A stretch of 64,000 bases of DNA from Eunapius fragilis. Lineage: Eukaryota > Porifera > Demospongiae > Spongillida > Spongillidae. The stretch lies in NCBI GenBank assembly GCA_963681505.1, contig OY811981.1, positions 6,218,807-6,282,806 on the forward strand, in the 5' to 3' direction. A model generated the notes under the pieces. The model saw nothing but the letters and a program-made list of their open reading frames with translations. It was not told the origin of the DNA and did no database searches. This document shows positions 10,980-22,199 of this stretch, in pieces (positions within the stretch are counted from its first letter, which is position 1; the number at the start of each line of letters is the position of its first letter). The position numbers and the translations under genes were made by a program.

Positions 10980-11150
10980 GAACAATCTCTGCACGAGAAG
11001 GTTGGTGGTACAGAGCCATAGTGAGGCCATGCAGGGGTAACAGAGCTATAGGGAGGCCATGCAGGGGTAACAGAGCAATAGCGAGGCCTGGGGTAACAGA
11101 GCCATAGGGAGGCCAGGGGTAACACCCCCCCCCCCCCCCCCCCCCTCTCC
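10980..11150. repeat. Partial family A end plus 30-base minisatellite and poly-C
   Basis: CTGCACGAGAAGGTTGGTGG at 10987 is one terminus of family A without its partner. It is followed by four units of GTAACAGAGCYATAGGGAGGCCA with or without TGCAGGG, and then by about 19 C residues (11126-11146). Confidence 0.6.
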
Positions 11151-11689
11151 CAACATTGCATTAGTGAACTGAGCATGTAGGCATGTAGCTTCATATGGTG
11201 AAATGGTCGCCAAATGCTCTGATACATATAAATTTTACAAGAAAAGCTGGAAATGGTTCAATCCAACAATAAATCAGTATATCTCAGTCATATACACAGG
11301 AGAGCAACACCATTTGTCCTCATGCAGTGTTGGGAAGTGTGAGAATACCAATACATTTGATAAGGAACCATTTGTGACAGGTGTCACATTGCACCAAGTC
11401 TCCGTAAGCGGTGTCAGGCATCAGACACGCACAATAAACATAAATATCCTTAGGGATCGTTGCAGTGTTTGATTATCCCAAACCATTAGTTTGAGGATGG
11501 TATATGCTTTAGATTATCCTGTGTTCAGTTCCCGTTAATTGAAACAGTACTGCTGTTCACAAATTCATGTCCTTGAACTGATATGGTGACATTGGTGCAA
11601 CCATGCCTGTAAAGAAGTTACATGTTATGATATTCTTATATGCTTATAGCCTTATATGTAAACTGAATTAATAATTAATATACATTTGC

Positions 11690-12080
11690 GTGCATATAAT
11701 CTTATACAGAAACTCAGCAACTGGTCTTGCAGTCTTGTCAGCTATAGGCTCAGCCTCAGGCCACTTTGAAAAGTAATCAACTAAGGTGATGATGTAACAA
11801 TTGCCTCGTTCAGTTTTTGGGAGAGGGCCAATCAGGTCTATTCCAACCTAAACTGATACATGCATGCATTAACTTAAGGTAGTCTTGATTGCTACTAACT
11901 TGATGCCAAACACTAGGTTGTATAGGTATATGGGATGCAGAGGGGCTACGGTCTTCATAAACTTGGCATCATTGGTGCTTTGGCAAACATCGCACGTCTT
12001 AACGAACTCATGCACCTATACATCATTCATCTGCGTCTTCCAGAAGAACCTCAATGATTTTCTCTTGTTTTATCCAAGGT
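11690..12080 (-). pseudogene. Retroviral-type integrase fragment with a 52-base intron
   Basis: Minus-strand reading gives the end of an integrase zinc-binding module (EFVKTCDVCQ, then NDAKFMKTVAPLHPI), the phrase SVWHQ, and the start of the DDE core (GIDLIGPLPKT, GNCYIITLVDYFSKW, EAEPIADKTARPV). Between WHQ and VGIDL sits a 52-base gt...ag segment (11848-11899 on the plus strand) that restores the frame when removed. A small frameshift after HPI and an in-frame stop before VHEFV show decay. The core resembles gypsy or Ginger-type integrases; the class is uncertain. Confidence 0.7.
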
Positions 12081-12820
12081 GTCCACCTATATATATAAAG
12101 CGCTATTAGATGATTATTGGATCGATCCTAGCTTGAGTCAGTACAGTGTTAATCCTCGGACACTTTTCGGGCGCTTGGTTATCGACGTTGGTGATGTACC
12201 AACCGTTTACACGCGTGCATTGTATAAAATCAGCTTGCATAAAGACCAAGACTAATGCAAAAGCTGTAAATAGTTGGTTTCGATCATGAAGTACTAGTTC
12301 GATAACCGAGCCCCGATGCGTACGTATATACGTGCACTGCAGTCATATACTCACTTTCTTTGGACGAATGGCATGAATGAAGGATTCGTTCTATTTCTTC
12401 TACGCCTCTAGGAATTTGAAAATATTCAATTTTCCCTCTTTCTTTATCCTTTTTGCGGTACAGTATGCGCCGCTATCGACCGCATAGTCCACACACTTGA
12501 GCTCGCTTTAGGTCCTTGTGATGCCATGCAGAGGGGTAACTAAGTACCATCTCCAGAAAGCTGAAAATGGCATCGTACTCTTCTTCATCCATAATGCTGC
12601 AGCTGACTATTGAAAGCTAATAATAGCTAATAGGACGTCTGGCGGGAAGATATAGATTGATAGCACTGCGGGAGTGAAGGGGGGAAGGGGGAGGGGGAGG
12701 GTGTGTGTGCTAAACTTACCTTTCTGGCTCGATGCAAAAAGCGGGCGGGGCTTATAGGACCTGACACCAACAAACAGAAACCGGGACGGCCAAGCATCGG
12801 TTGGAGAGGGGGGGGGGGGG
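12080..12820. other. No recognised gene
   Basis: Short frames only, including a G-rich strand segment at 12660-12710. I see no domain, tRNA or repeat family that I can name here. Confidence 0.35.
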
Positions 12821-12930
12821 GGGGGGTGGACAATATGTGCTGAAGGGGGACAATATCTGCTAGCGGATTATGTCCGTGGGGGACAATTTCCGCTAGCGGA
12901 TTATGTCCGGGGGGACAAAATCTGCTCCGA
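12808..12930. repeat. Poly-G run and two CTAGCGGATTATGTCC units
   Basis: About 18 G residues, then GGGGGACAATATCTGCTAGCGGATTATGTCC-type units twice (about 12844-12930). It is a divergent version of the palindrome array at 8062. Confidence 0.6.
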
Positions 12931-12966
12931 CACCGGGTAATTAGATATGAGAAAAAAATCAATGAA

Positions 12967-13233
12967 ACAAGAAACAAAAAACATTCTCTATGAGAAAGTT
13001 GGTGAGATTTGAAGGCAATGGTGGTGTAAAAAGCAAGGAAACAAGGGTCTGTAATAGTAAGGTAATATATCATAGTCCTATATTTAGCACACGAACATAG
13101 TATATGCTGCAAACATGCAGGCTAAATATAGGACTATGACATTTTCCCTTACTGTTACAGACCCATGCTTTTTACACCACCATTCCCTTCAAATCCTATA
13201 TCTCACCAACTTTCTCATGGAGAATGTTTTTAG
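12967..13233. mobile_element. Hairpin MITE, family A, copy 3
   Basis: The outer arm AAAAAACATTCTCTATGAGA and its complement near 13220 enclose GGTGGTGTAAAAAGCAAGGA on the left and its complement on the right. The private inner arm reads CATAGTCCTATATTTAGC. The left arm carries a few extra bases (GTAATATAT), so it is slightly older than copies 2, 4 and 5. Confidence 0.8.
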
Positions 13234-13285
13234 CAATAATAAATGCACTACAATCGCGTTAACGTACATAAATGACTAGTTGGGC

Positions 13286-13322
13286 GTAGCCCGACCTTCG
13301 CGTTTTGGCAGAAGGTCGGGTA
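13286..13322. repeat. Small perfect stem-loop
   Basis: CCCGACCTTC and GAAGGTCGGG flank an 11-base loop. It is isolated and has no T run after it, so it is not called a terminator. Confidence 0.5.
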
Positions 13323-13825
13323 TCAAGCCTATGGATTTGTACCCATCTAATAGCGAGTGTGGGGTATGATCACATATGTGGGCAGCTATAACAACTGTCA
13401 CCATGGAGCGCGATAGCTGTTATAAGCTGATGAGATATAGGATTTGAAGGCAATAGTGGTGTACAATGCAAGGAAACAAGGGTCTGAACAGGCCTGATAT
13501 TGGGCCTTCCAAAACAACGCGAATGCGGATGATGCTAGGCTACGCCCGCTCGACGTAATTCACTTCTGGCAATTCCGTAAATCGTTTTGTCCAGTGAGCA
13601 AGTGGCACTAGCTGCACTCGCAATGTACGCGGACTCGCGTGCACGTTAATAACATGACTCGAACATAACTGATACTCGAACAAGACTCGCACTCGGCGAG
13701 TGTGTGTGCTAACTGATGCGCATCCACCCCTTGTCAGATGGGTGAGGCTGGCCTGAGGTGCATGCGAGTACGTGATCAAGTGGATATGAGTTTATTAAAG
13801 AAATGCTGCTGTTGTAGTTATTGAA

Positions 13826-13975
13826 GCTAAGGGCGTCAAATCAATTTTTGATTTTACAGATGATTGAGCAAACCTGCGTAAGAGTACTGTTCAATCATGC
13901 GATGATTTTACAAGGGATTTTAAAATCATTTATGAAATCAAAAATTGATTCGCGGTCTTTTTTTGCTGTGATATA
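13826..13975. mobile_element. Hairpin MITE, family B, copy 2
   Basis: Left arm GCGTCAAATCAATTTTTGAT and right arm ATCAAAAATTGATTCGCGGTC, followed by TTTTTTTGCTGTGA. The same CACAGCAAAAA-type end occurs at 24286, 27400, 40306 and 40450, and a worn copy at about 845-990. Confidence 0.7.
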
Positions 13976-14319
13976 TATGGATCACGAACTGTCCATTATT
14001 CGCGTTGTCCCACTGCTACATAACTATATATTAATATGTGTATGCGGGTGTAAAAGAAATGCCGCCAAACGGAGTCCAAATCACGTCCCAGGCCAGTTCT
14101 GACTCTAAAAGATCTGCCCCAGCACCTAATTATAAATGCAGAGTTTGTTTCTAGAACGTCTGGCTAGGCCGTTTTTGAAAAAAGAAAAAAAAAGTGGGCT
14201 CTTTCGAATTTTGTTGATTTCTCTACGATACGCAGACAGTGACAGGCTTACTTTTTTCAAGGTCACACATTTTTCTCTCAGCACCTTGTGCGAATTCCAG
14301 TAGTATCGGCTATCCAATA

Positions 14320-14640
14320 TAGGAGACTATGAAATCATTAAAAACACGCGACCCATTTATTTCGAAACTCCTGACGATCGGATCGTTTAACTAGTTGTTT
14401 TTATTGAGCGAGAAAACGAAATTTCGTCGTGTGTTTCATGTCGCAAAACCGCGCGGTTGTAGAGAACAAAAGGGTATTGCCCGTCCTCGTACCCAGTCCC
14501 GGAATTATCCTCCTTCTTGACCACGCATAACTTGGGATAGGAACACATTTAAGAATGGAAATTTCACCAATAGCTTCATAATTGGCTGTAGAAGTGCCTA
14601 CTGTGATCAAATAGTCGATTGCGTATTTTTGTTAATTGTT
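14320..14640 (+). mobile_element. Hairpin-ended repeat, family C, copy 4
   Basis: Colinear with 7570-7915: GACTATGAAATCATTAAAAAC, CTCCTGACGATCGGATC, TTTCATGTCGCAAAACCGCG, AGAGAACAAAAGGGTATTGC, GGGATAGGAACACATTTAAG. The terminal hairpin is worn here. Confidence 0.7.
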
Positions 14641-14704
14641 TTAACACCACCATTGCCTTCTAATCCTATATCTCACCAACTTTCTCATAGAGAATGTTTT
14701 TAGT

Positions 14705-15027
14705 TAGTTACGTGTTAATTATACGTATAAGCCGAAATGTGTTTGTATGTGGATTCATATTAATGGTAATACTCATATGAAAAATGCTGCAACTGACCTC
14801 TAGTATAGCAAGTAGTATGATGGCAAAAACTTGGATTATCAATTGATCCAGACTAAGATTGATGCCTGTTCACCAGTCCTGTTTGTCTATTTGTGTTTAA
14901 GCAAGCTATACATCCGCCACCAGTAACAAAATTCACATGACTATTTGTTGATAATGCACATGAAAGTATGGTTTTGTGGCTTATGAAATCGTATGAACAT
15001 ACAATATCAACAAACAAAAACTTTGGT
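14705..15027. other. AT-rich sequence without a recognised gene
   Basis: I see no exon, repeat family or RNA gene in this stretch. Confidence 0.35.
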
Positions 15028-15315
15028 ACAAGTAAAGAAAAACATTCTCTAACGAGAAAGTTGGTGGGATATAGGAATTGGAGGCAATGGTGGTGTTAAA
15101 AGGAAGGGAACAAGGTTTTGAGAAAAGGGTAATGAGACAAAAATCCTATATTTAGCACTTCTTTTGGTTCTGTTACATTTACACATGCTAAATATAGGAT
15201 TTTTGTCTCATTACCCTTTTCTCAAAACCTTGTTCCCTTCCTTTTAACACCACCATTGCCTCCAATTCCTATATCCCACCAACTTTCTCGTTAGAGAATG
15301 TTTTTCTTTACTTGT
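15028..15315. mobile_element. Hairpin MITE, family A, copy 4
   Basis: Best-preserved copy. The ends ACAAGTAAAGAAAAACATTC and its exact complement bound it, with AAGTTGGTGGGATATAGGA, then TGAGACAAAAATCCTATATT, then a loop CTTCTTTTGGTTCTGTTACA. The two arms of about 128 bases are essentially identical. Confidence 0.9.
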
Positions 15316-15604
15316 TTCCTATATTTTTTAATTATCATTTTTTATCGATTATTAATACTGGCAAGTGCCCCCCAACCCCCCCTCCGCTTGAATTACCGTC
15401 ACGAGCAGACGCCCGCTTTTTTTTGGGATCACTGTAAGGAACGCGGGAGAATTCTAACATGTCGTCTGCTCTCCTCTTTTGTTTACACAATTCACATAAA
15501 TGTCGCCATGGGAACGCATCTATTTAACACTACGCATTATGTAATGATTACGTATGTAAAGATTATGTATGTCAGTTTTATGCTTTATTCATACATCTGA
15601 TACT

Positions 15605-15700
15605 TGAAGATGTCCTTCCAGGAGATTCTAAAGTGATTGGTATAATTGCCGCTCTTTAAAACCATTCCTATCCGGAGTTATACTCACCCGAGAAGAAGAA

Positions 15701-15747
<47 letters not shown>

Positions 15748-15966
15748 AGGAGAAGAATTGGCCTGGGGACGAGGATTTGTTCTCTTAAAGCAAACAGTTT
15801 GAAGACTGGAACAAAACATTAAAATGACCGCCTTTGCCTTCTGGATCGATAGGAACAAAAAGCTAAACTATCCGTTTCTTACTACGCGAGTTATACGCTC
15901 GTCGCGTTTTTTTAATGATTTCACGACCCGGGTCAATTCCTACATAGGAACTACTACCGTAGTTCC
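15605..15966 (-). mobile_element. Hairpin-ended repeat, family C, copy 5 (inverted)
   Basis: Ends with the hairpin stem GGAACTAC/GTAGTTCC (15947-15966). It contains the purine tract with a (GAC)n microsatellite at 15695-15740, corresponding to the pyrimidine tract of other copies. CCATTCCTATCCGGAGTTAT and GTGATTGGTATAATTGCCGC are the family's far end. The ORF giving poly-Ser is the microsatellite read through. Confidence 0.7.
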
Positions 15967-16059
15967 TGATAGACAAGTTGTCAGACCCTACTCCTTGCAG
16001 GGTCCCCAGACCACTTCTCTACCATACATGTACATGTATCTTAACTGTAGGTGTTACAG

Positions 16060-16128
16060 GATGCAGTTAGAAAAGGCAGAGCAGATGAAGTGATGATGAG
16101 ATTGTATCAGCTTACTAGAAGTGGTGAG
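16060..16128 (+). CDS. Probable linker exon of the ANK-ROCO-Death gene
   Basis: A 69-base open segment between an acceptor (gtaggtgttacag) and donor (gtgagg), phase 0 at both ends like the ankyrin exons. It encodes DAVRKGRADEVMMRLYQLTR then SGE. The helix-like DAV-KGRADEV start resembles a degenerate ankyrin helix preceding the repeat at 16902. No stop occurs in frame and the phase fits both neighbours. Called from splice signals and phase only. Confidence 0.5.
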
Positions 16129-16434
16129 GTGAGGATTTGTTTTCACAGAAAGGGTGGGAACATGGTTTAGTTCACAACATTGTCCAGTTCTTACATGAGT
16201 ATATTACATTTGCTAAAATACATTTTCTATTTTACGGAATTTTCAAATTATATAATTTACTTGTTAATAAAATCATAGCTAACAGTAATAGGACTTATAA
16301 GAATAAAATAATTTACTTGTCCAGTCATCACTAGTTGACAATGTAATAACAGGACATAAGAAAATGATATATTTTTTAGCTGGCATGTTTTCAAAGGCAA
16401 GTGTACTATGCACACAGATACATATCAGGGACTT

Positions 16435-16665
16435 GAGAGTACTTTAATGTAGGGGCCAGTGTATATGGAAATTACTTCTATGTAGGGGCTGGTGTGTATG
16501 GAGAGTACTTCTATGTAGGGGCCGGTGTGTATGGAGAGTACTTCTATGTAGGGGCTGGAATTCTATGTAGGGGCTGGAGTGTCTGGAGAGTACCTCTGTG
16601 TAGGGGCTGGTGTATATGAAGAGTACTTCTATGTAGGGGCTGATGTGTATGGAGAGTACATCAAT
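16435..16665. repeat. 33-base minisatellite
   Basis: About seven units of GAGAGTACTTCTATGTAGGGGCYGGTGTGTATG, with small losses near 16555. It is intronic. Confidence 0.75.
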
Positions 16666-16901
16666 GGACTATTTTATCCTATACAGTGTTCGTCATTATG
16701 CATTTGTAAAAAAAATATTTCGTGAGGGGGTCTGTTTTCACAAAAATTGAAGGTGGAGTTCAGAGGTAGGGATCTTGGAGGAGGGGTACAAAAACTAATC
16801 ACAGTAGTGTATGATACATATAGTGGTACAAGTACGACCTAACAGGTACACTATGAATATTATTGTGTTACATGCCATTTACCACCATGCACCAACCTTA
16901 G

Positions 16902-17000
16902 ACCCCAGTGCAGATGCTTCTTGAGGCTGCAAAAGGTGGCAGGGTTGAAGAAATCATTGCATTGCTTGATGCGGGGGTGAACATTGATGCTTCTGATGAG
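16902..17000 (+). CDS. Ankyrin-repeat exon of the ANK-ROCO-Death gene
   Basis: A 99-base phase-0 exon: acceptor caaccttag, donor gtaaga. Translation TPVQMLLEAAKGGRVEEIIA then LLDAGVNIDASDE. It is a clear ankyrin repeat with the first turn degenerate (TPVQ for TPLH), the form often seen at the start of an ankyrin domain. The frame is unbroken and its length equals that of the exons at 1796 and 5612. Confidence 0.85.
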
Positions 17001-17990
17001 GTAAGACTGTTTAAGCATATTGCATTTTTAGCCCCTTTATTTTGGTGACCAAAACAATATCTATATGCCCCCACCTAGTGCCAATACCAGCATACCCCCA
17101 CTTAGCGCCAATACCATTATCCCCCCACCTAGTACCAATACCACCTGTTGACTTGTGGTCTCTTGGTGACTTGTGGTCGGCTTCGCTGGCCCCTTACTTG
17201 GGCCTTGGCCCTCTGTTGCATTATTAGCAATAGCTGGGTCATGAAATGACATGCATGCGGCGGCAGTCTCCCGGCATCAGCCATACCTCTGGAGTCCTTG
17301 TCATTGCCCAGTGTGCTCATGTCCCTCCATCCTGGGGACCAGCTTGAGGATGTGAGTACGCACTTGGCTTGTGTGTGCTCCTGTCCCTGATTGGCAAGTT
17401 TCTATCTAATGTGGTCCCAGCAGTTTGCCTGCTCCTGTGGTGCCTGATTGTCCGTTGCACAACAGCCCAGAGTTTGCATCACCATATTCACCTTAGCATT
17501 CACCTGATGGCATGGCTGATCTGGCAAAAAAACAAGCAATGTTCCGGTATCCTGTCTAGATCAGCAGTACAGGTACTGTATGCTCATCCTGTTTACAAAT
17601 GCTTCAGGCTCCCTTGGCCTTGGGGTGTACTCTGATGGGTCCTGACTGGCTGCCTCACTACAGTGTAGGAGCTTTCTCACTGTTCTATCTTTCATCAGGA
17701 GCTGTTTGCTATCCTTGTAGCTGCCTGCAGTTGGGGTCACCGGCTGGTTGGGCAACCGATGACAGATTGCAAGGCCATCGGTGGTCCATACTTAGTCCAA
17801 TTGTCCTCACAGAACCCTTTGTGTTGCTCCATGAGTTGTTATTTGTGGTTGCACACAATACTGTTAAGCTTGTGAGCTGAACCAAAAAGTGCAATTTTGT
17901 GGCAGATGCTATGTCACACATGTGCATGCATAATTGTTCGTCAATTAACAAGATTCACAGAAATGTTACATTACTCTCCCTTTTTGGAGG
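17001..17990. other. Intron sequence without a recognised gene
   Basis: Includes a short CACCTAGTGCCAATACC repeat (17080-17150) and GC-moderate sequence that may be the 3-prime part of the gypsy element (minus). I could not recognise coding motifs at 17300-17990 with confidence. Confidence 0.35.
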
Positions 17991-20900
17991 ATTCATCTCG
18001 AATCCTTCCAGTCAACTGCCTCAGCCTCAGGTAGTATTGGAACCTCTCCACCACTTGAGCTGCATTGATCCAAAACACGTGATTCATCCAGGATATCAGA
18101 TGGGGTGGTTTTGCAAGGGGTTGTGCTATTCTCGTTTACAGCATCTGGACTGTGAACTGTTTGAGGCATCTGGATGACCATCACCTGAGATAACAGTCAC
18201 TCCACCCACCTGGGTACTTTACGATCACTCCTTCAATTGCCACCGTACCATTAGTATCCAGCAGGTAGCTGCTCTGGACATAGACAAAATTGGTGCACTT
18301 AGATTGAACCATCATCAGGGAAGAACACCTTCACTACAGTTATTGATTTGAATATTTTTCTGTATGACCCGTGCCATGTCTGCGACAACTTTCTCTGTTT
18401 GCCAGTTTCATCCTGAGGAAACCTCACTAAAACCCAATGACCTAACTTGGAAATTACCGATCTTGATTTCCTGTCATACTACTGATTGTACCGCTGTTGA
18501 GCTGCTTTGATACTACTAACCGGGAGGTCTCATGCTGAAGAGAAAAGGACAGAATAAGCTCTTCACTGATAATCACTAATCTCAGTTGGTCCAAGCTGCT
18601 CAGTTGGTAGCAGTGGTGCTTCAGTGGGGACCTACAATTGACTCCATAAAAAAGGAAGGATGGTTTTTCCTTAGTTGACTCATGTGGTGTATTCCTATAT
18701 GCCCATACAATACCAGGTCAATACTGTACCCATTTGCTACCAAATTTTGCAACATGCTTTCGTAACACAGACTTGAGTGTTTGGTTCATGCGTTCCACCA
18801 TGCTGTTGCACTGAGGATGATATGCTTTGGTGTTGAGTTTGGTGATGCCTAAAAGCTGACACGTCTTAAGCCCAGCAAGTTGGTTCCTTGATCCAACAGG
18901 AGACTCTCAGGGCAACCAAACAAGGGTACAGCTTCCTTGGCCAGGAGTCTTGCAGTCCAGATGGTTTTCTGGTCAGGTGCAGGAAACACCAAGGGCCACT
19001 TTGTTTGAAAGTCCTGGAACACAACAACGTAACAGTTTCCTTTTTCAGTGACTGGCAACTCCATAATATCAACTCCCAGGATCTGAAATGGTTGTTGTAC
19101 TGCGATAGGATGCAGGGGTGGTTGGATTCTCCTTCCATATCATGACACAACTGCACATTCTGCACAATTCAATAGAATCACGATGTAATGTGTCCCACCA
19201 CCAACGACGACAAACAGCATTATGAAGACGTTGTCCTGAGAAGTGACCAGCCATGATACCACCAAGATTCTCTAGCAGTATTTGCTCTTGAAGGTGGACA
19301 GGGACAACTACTCGTTTCCTGTTTCCTCTTTGGTGATTGACAAAGTACAGTATGTGATCAAGAATGGTAATGTGTATGGCTTTAGCTACACTGTTGAATA
19401 TCATTTTGACTGTTCTCTGGTAGAACACCGTGCTCCAGGTAATTACAGAGCTCTCTAAGGTTGTGATCTTCTGCTGTTCCAAATGAAAGTCGTTACCTCT
19501 GTCAGTTTCTTGTTGAGGGGTCATATCCAGAAGTTCAGATGTCTGTCCTCATGTGCAGTCGTCTGCATCACTTAGCTTTAATGTCCACTTGTCCTCCATC
19601 TGCTGACAACACTGGATTACGTGACAGAGCATCTGCCTGAGCATTTTCATGACCTGGTCAATACACAATATCTTTACTTGCCTCAAGCCACACCCTAAAT
19701 ACCTTCAGCCACCATCGAGCATGTTACCCATTGGAACTTGGTGTCTCCAACACAGATCTGATAGCTGAATGATCCATATAATCACTGTCACGTTGTGCCC
19801 ATACAGGTACACTCTAAAGTGCTGAACAGCCCATACCACAACCAAGGTCTCCAGTTCTGTAATGCTGTAGTTTCTCTCTGCATTTGAGATGGACCTGCTG
19901 GCATAAGCCACAGGATGTAGCCTTCCATCATCAAGCTGTTCTGCCACGATCCCTTTTACACTGGCATCCATTTCTAGTACAAAGTCCCATTCGAAGTTGG
20001 GATAAGCCAGGATTGGAGCCTGTACCAACTTTTGCTTCAAACGTTCAAATGCTTTCAGGCACTCTTCATTCCATTCTCAGCTGGCGTTCTTCCTTGTCAA
20101 ATTATGCAAGGGAGCTTGCGATTTTTGCGAACTGTCCAATAAACCTACGGTAATATGTTGTCAGTCCGAGAAATTGACACACTTGAGTCACTGATCGGGG
20201 TTTATGATAGTAGCTGACAGCAGCCACTTGTTTTGGGTTAGGGCTCAGCCCTGCAGATAAGATTATCAGACCTAGGTACTCTACTATGGTTCTACTAAAT
20301 GACACTTGGTCAGCTTTATCTTTAGATTAGCACTCCGTAATCTGCTCATGACTCTGCTCATATGGTCAAGATGTTCTTCAAACGTGCGTGAGGATATCAG
20401 AAAATCATCCACGTAGACCTGGGCCTTCTGGTGGGTTCAAATCACTGATCACCCTGTGCATGACCCTCTGGAAGACTGCCAGGGCATTTGTCAGTCCAAA
20501 GGGTTCTAGGTAGTGGAAACATGAAATTCATACAATCCATTCTGAATGACAAGGGCAGTTTTCTCTTTTGACGAGTGTTCATTCTGATCTGCCAAAAGCC
20601 TGCAGCAAGGTCGAGGGTAGAAGAGTATTTCGACTTTCCTAACTGGTCCAATAGGTCGTCAATTCTAGGTAGTGGAAATATGTCCAGCTTGGTAGCAGAG
20701 TTAAGCTTCCTGTAATCTACACATGTACCCAGTGTGCCATCCTTCTTGCAAGCAAGTACTATTGGGCTAGCCCATGGGCTGTTTGATGGGTGAATGACGT
20801 TATTATCTTGCATCTCCTTTAATTGCCGTGCAACCTCTTGCCGCACTGCAAATGGGAGTCAACGAACTGCTTGTCTGGTTGAAATACCTTCTCCAGTATT

Positions 20901-21130
20901 AATATCCATATCAACTAGATCTGTCTCTCCCCTTTTTCAGAGAAAACACATCATGATAGTCTCCAACTACTGATAATAGTCTGTCCTGCTGCTCTTTAGA
21001 AAGGAAGCTATCTGAGAACTCCGACACCAAATGCTCTGATTGCTTCTGCTTTCCCTCCCTACCCTCAGTCACAAACACTGGTACCTGTCACGCCAAACCC
21101 TGATACCAAACACTGGCATTCTACATGTAT
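17990..21130 (-). pseudogene. Ty3/gypsy pol, decayed
   Basis: Minus-strand order is that of a standard gypsy pol. RT (20442-20850): NVIHPSNSPWASPIVL, KKDGT, DYRKLN, SSTLDLAAGFWQI. RT thumb/connection (20102-20305): GLTTYYRRFI. RNase H (19705-20040): LEMDASVKGI, VAYASRSISNAERNYSITEL. Integrase zinc finger (19069-19300): MAGHFSGQRLHNAV, CRMCSC. Integrase core (18600-19064): ELPVTEKGNCYVVVFQDF, ESLLLDQGTN, KAYHPQCNSMVERMN. Integrase tail (18200-18500). Stops and frameshifts separate nearly every domain, and YMDD is not intact. It is a dead copy inside the intron after the exon at 16902. Confidence 0.85.
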
Positions 21131-21280
21131 GTATGCGTACCTAACCTGCCACCTTTTAGTGATCACGTAAGTTTGTAAATAGCTGAACTGTGGACTCCTT
21201 CAATTGTAGAGGGTGGTAAGCATTGTGAGTACTTCATACTTATTAGCAAACTTCAGTGCTATTAGACCATGGAAGTTTTT

Positions 21281-21663
21281 GTGATGTGCAATGAAGAAAT
21301 GTACAGATCAAGTACATGTTATCATGTTGCCAATACAGTAATAAAGCTTTACAATACAGTACAGCTTTACAATACAGCTTTACAATACAGCAATGCAGTA
21401 ATAAAGCTCATAGAGGGTGGTAGGTACAGTCGATGTGCAACAATGGCAAATACATGTACAAGTGTCTGTTCAGGATAAGAGGTTATGAATGACAGACTGA
21501 ACTAGTTGCTTTTTCCTACATGTACCCCTGAACAGACACTTGTACATGTATTTGCCATAGTTGCACATCGACTGTACCTACCACCCCCTATGAGCTTTAT
21601 TTTACTGTATTGACAACATGATAGCATGTACTTGATCTGTACATACCTTCATTGCACATCACA
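21281..21663. mobile_element. Long-hairpin MITE, distinct from family A
   Basis: GTGATGTGCAATGAAG at the left is matched by CTTCATTGCACATCAC at the right. The arms continue through GTACAGATCAAGTACATG and its complement to AATACATGTACAAGTGTCTG and its complement, around a loop at about 21475-21520. Each arm is about 190 bases. The left arm carries extra copies of a short AATACAGCTTTAC repeat. It is non-coding. Confidence 0.85.
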
Positions 21664-21939
21664 TTTCTGGCACAGTCGTGGAGCTAATTCTGCACTTCAT
21701 TCTGTCATATACAGGCTAAAGTTGAATATGGTAGTGTTAAACACAATGCCTTAGGCCCTATAAAATAGTAACACAACATTTGCTTCCTGGCACTACAGAG
21801 TGTCAGGTGTTCATTAATGAATTATATTCACAATGGAGGTCTGGGGAGGAGGGGGTCATCCTTACCCACCCATTACACTATCATAATTTTTTCTGTACAC
21901 CAGCTATGTACACCCTGTAATGTGACATTCTCCTTTCAG

Positions 21940-22041
21940 GATGGAACGACACCACTGATGATTGCATCAAAAGAAGACCATGTTGAATGTGTGAAATTAT
22001 TGTTGGAAAGGGGTGCTTTGGCCAACCATCAGTGCAGTGCC
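21940..22041 (+). CDS. Ankyrin-repeat exon of the ANK-ROCO-Death gene
   Basis: 102 bases, phase 0: acceptor ttctcctttcag, donor gtatgt. It encodes DGTTPLMIASKEDHVECVK then LLLERGALANHQCSA, a canonical ankyrin repeat of 34 codons. Its sequence is close to that of the exon at 5612 (TPLM-AS, CVKLLL, GA-ANH), suggesting internal duplication of exons. Confidence 0.88.
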
Positions 22042-22199
22042 GTATGTTATTTCTATTTGTGTAGAGATGATGGAACTGAGCGTGTAATATGTCAGTGGTG
22101 GTGAGGTAGAGCCAGAGTATGACTATGTGTGTATTTGTGGACTGAAACATATCGATAATGTTTATTGTTAGAGCCCTTCAAGTGGATGTGGTTTGAGTA

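Larger units (their letters stand above)
13425..14704. mobile_element. Composite family A element with separated ends
   Basis: GATGAGATATAGGATTTGAAGGCAATAGTGGTGTA-type sequence at 13428-13465 is the left arm of family A. Its complement (CACCACCATTGCCTTCTAATCC through CTTTCTCATAGAGAATG) lies at 14643-14700. The 1.2 kb between them contains a family B hairpin (13826-13975) and a family C copy (14320-14640). Either a longer family A element carries this cargo, or nested insertions split one copy. Confidence 0.5.

Noticed and set aside
13286-13322. Intrinsic terminator
   Set aside because: Stem-loop without T run, in a eukaryotic context with no gene upstream.
15628-15858. Poly-Ser ORF on the minus strand
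   Set aside because: Read-through of the (GAC)n microsatellite of a family C repeat.
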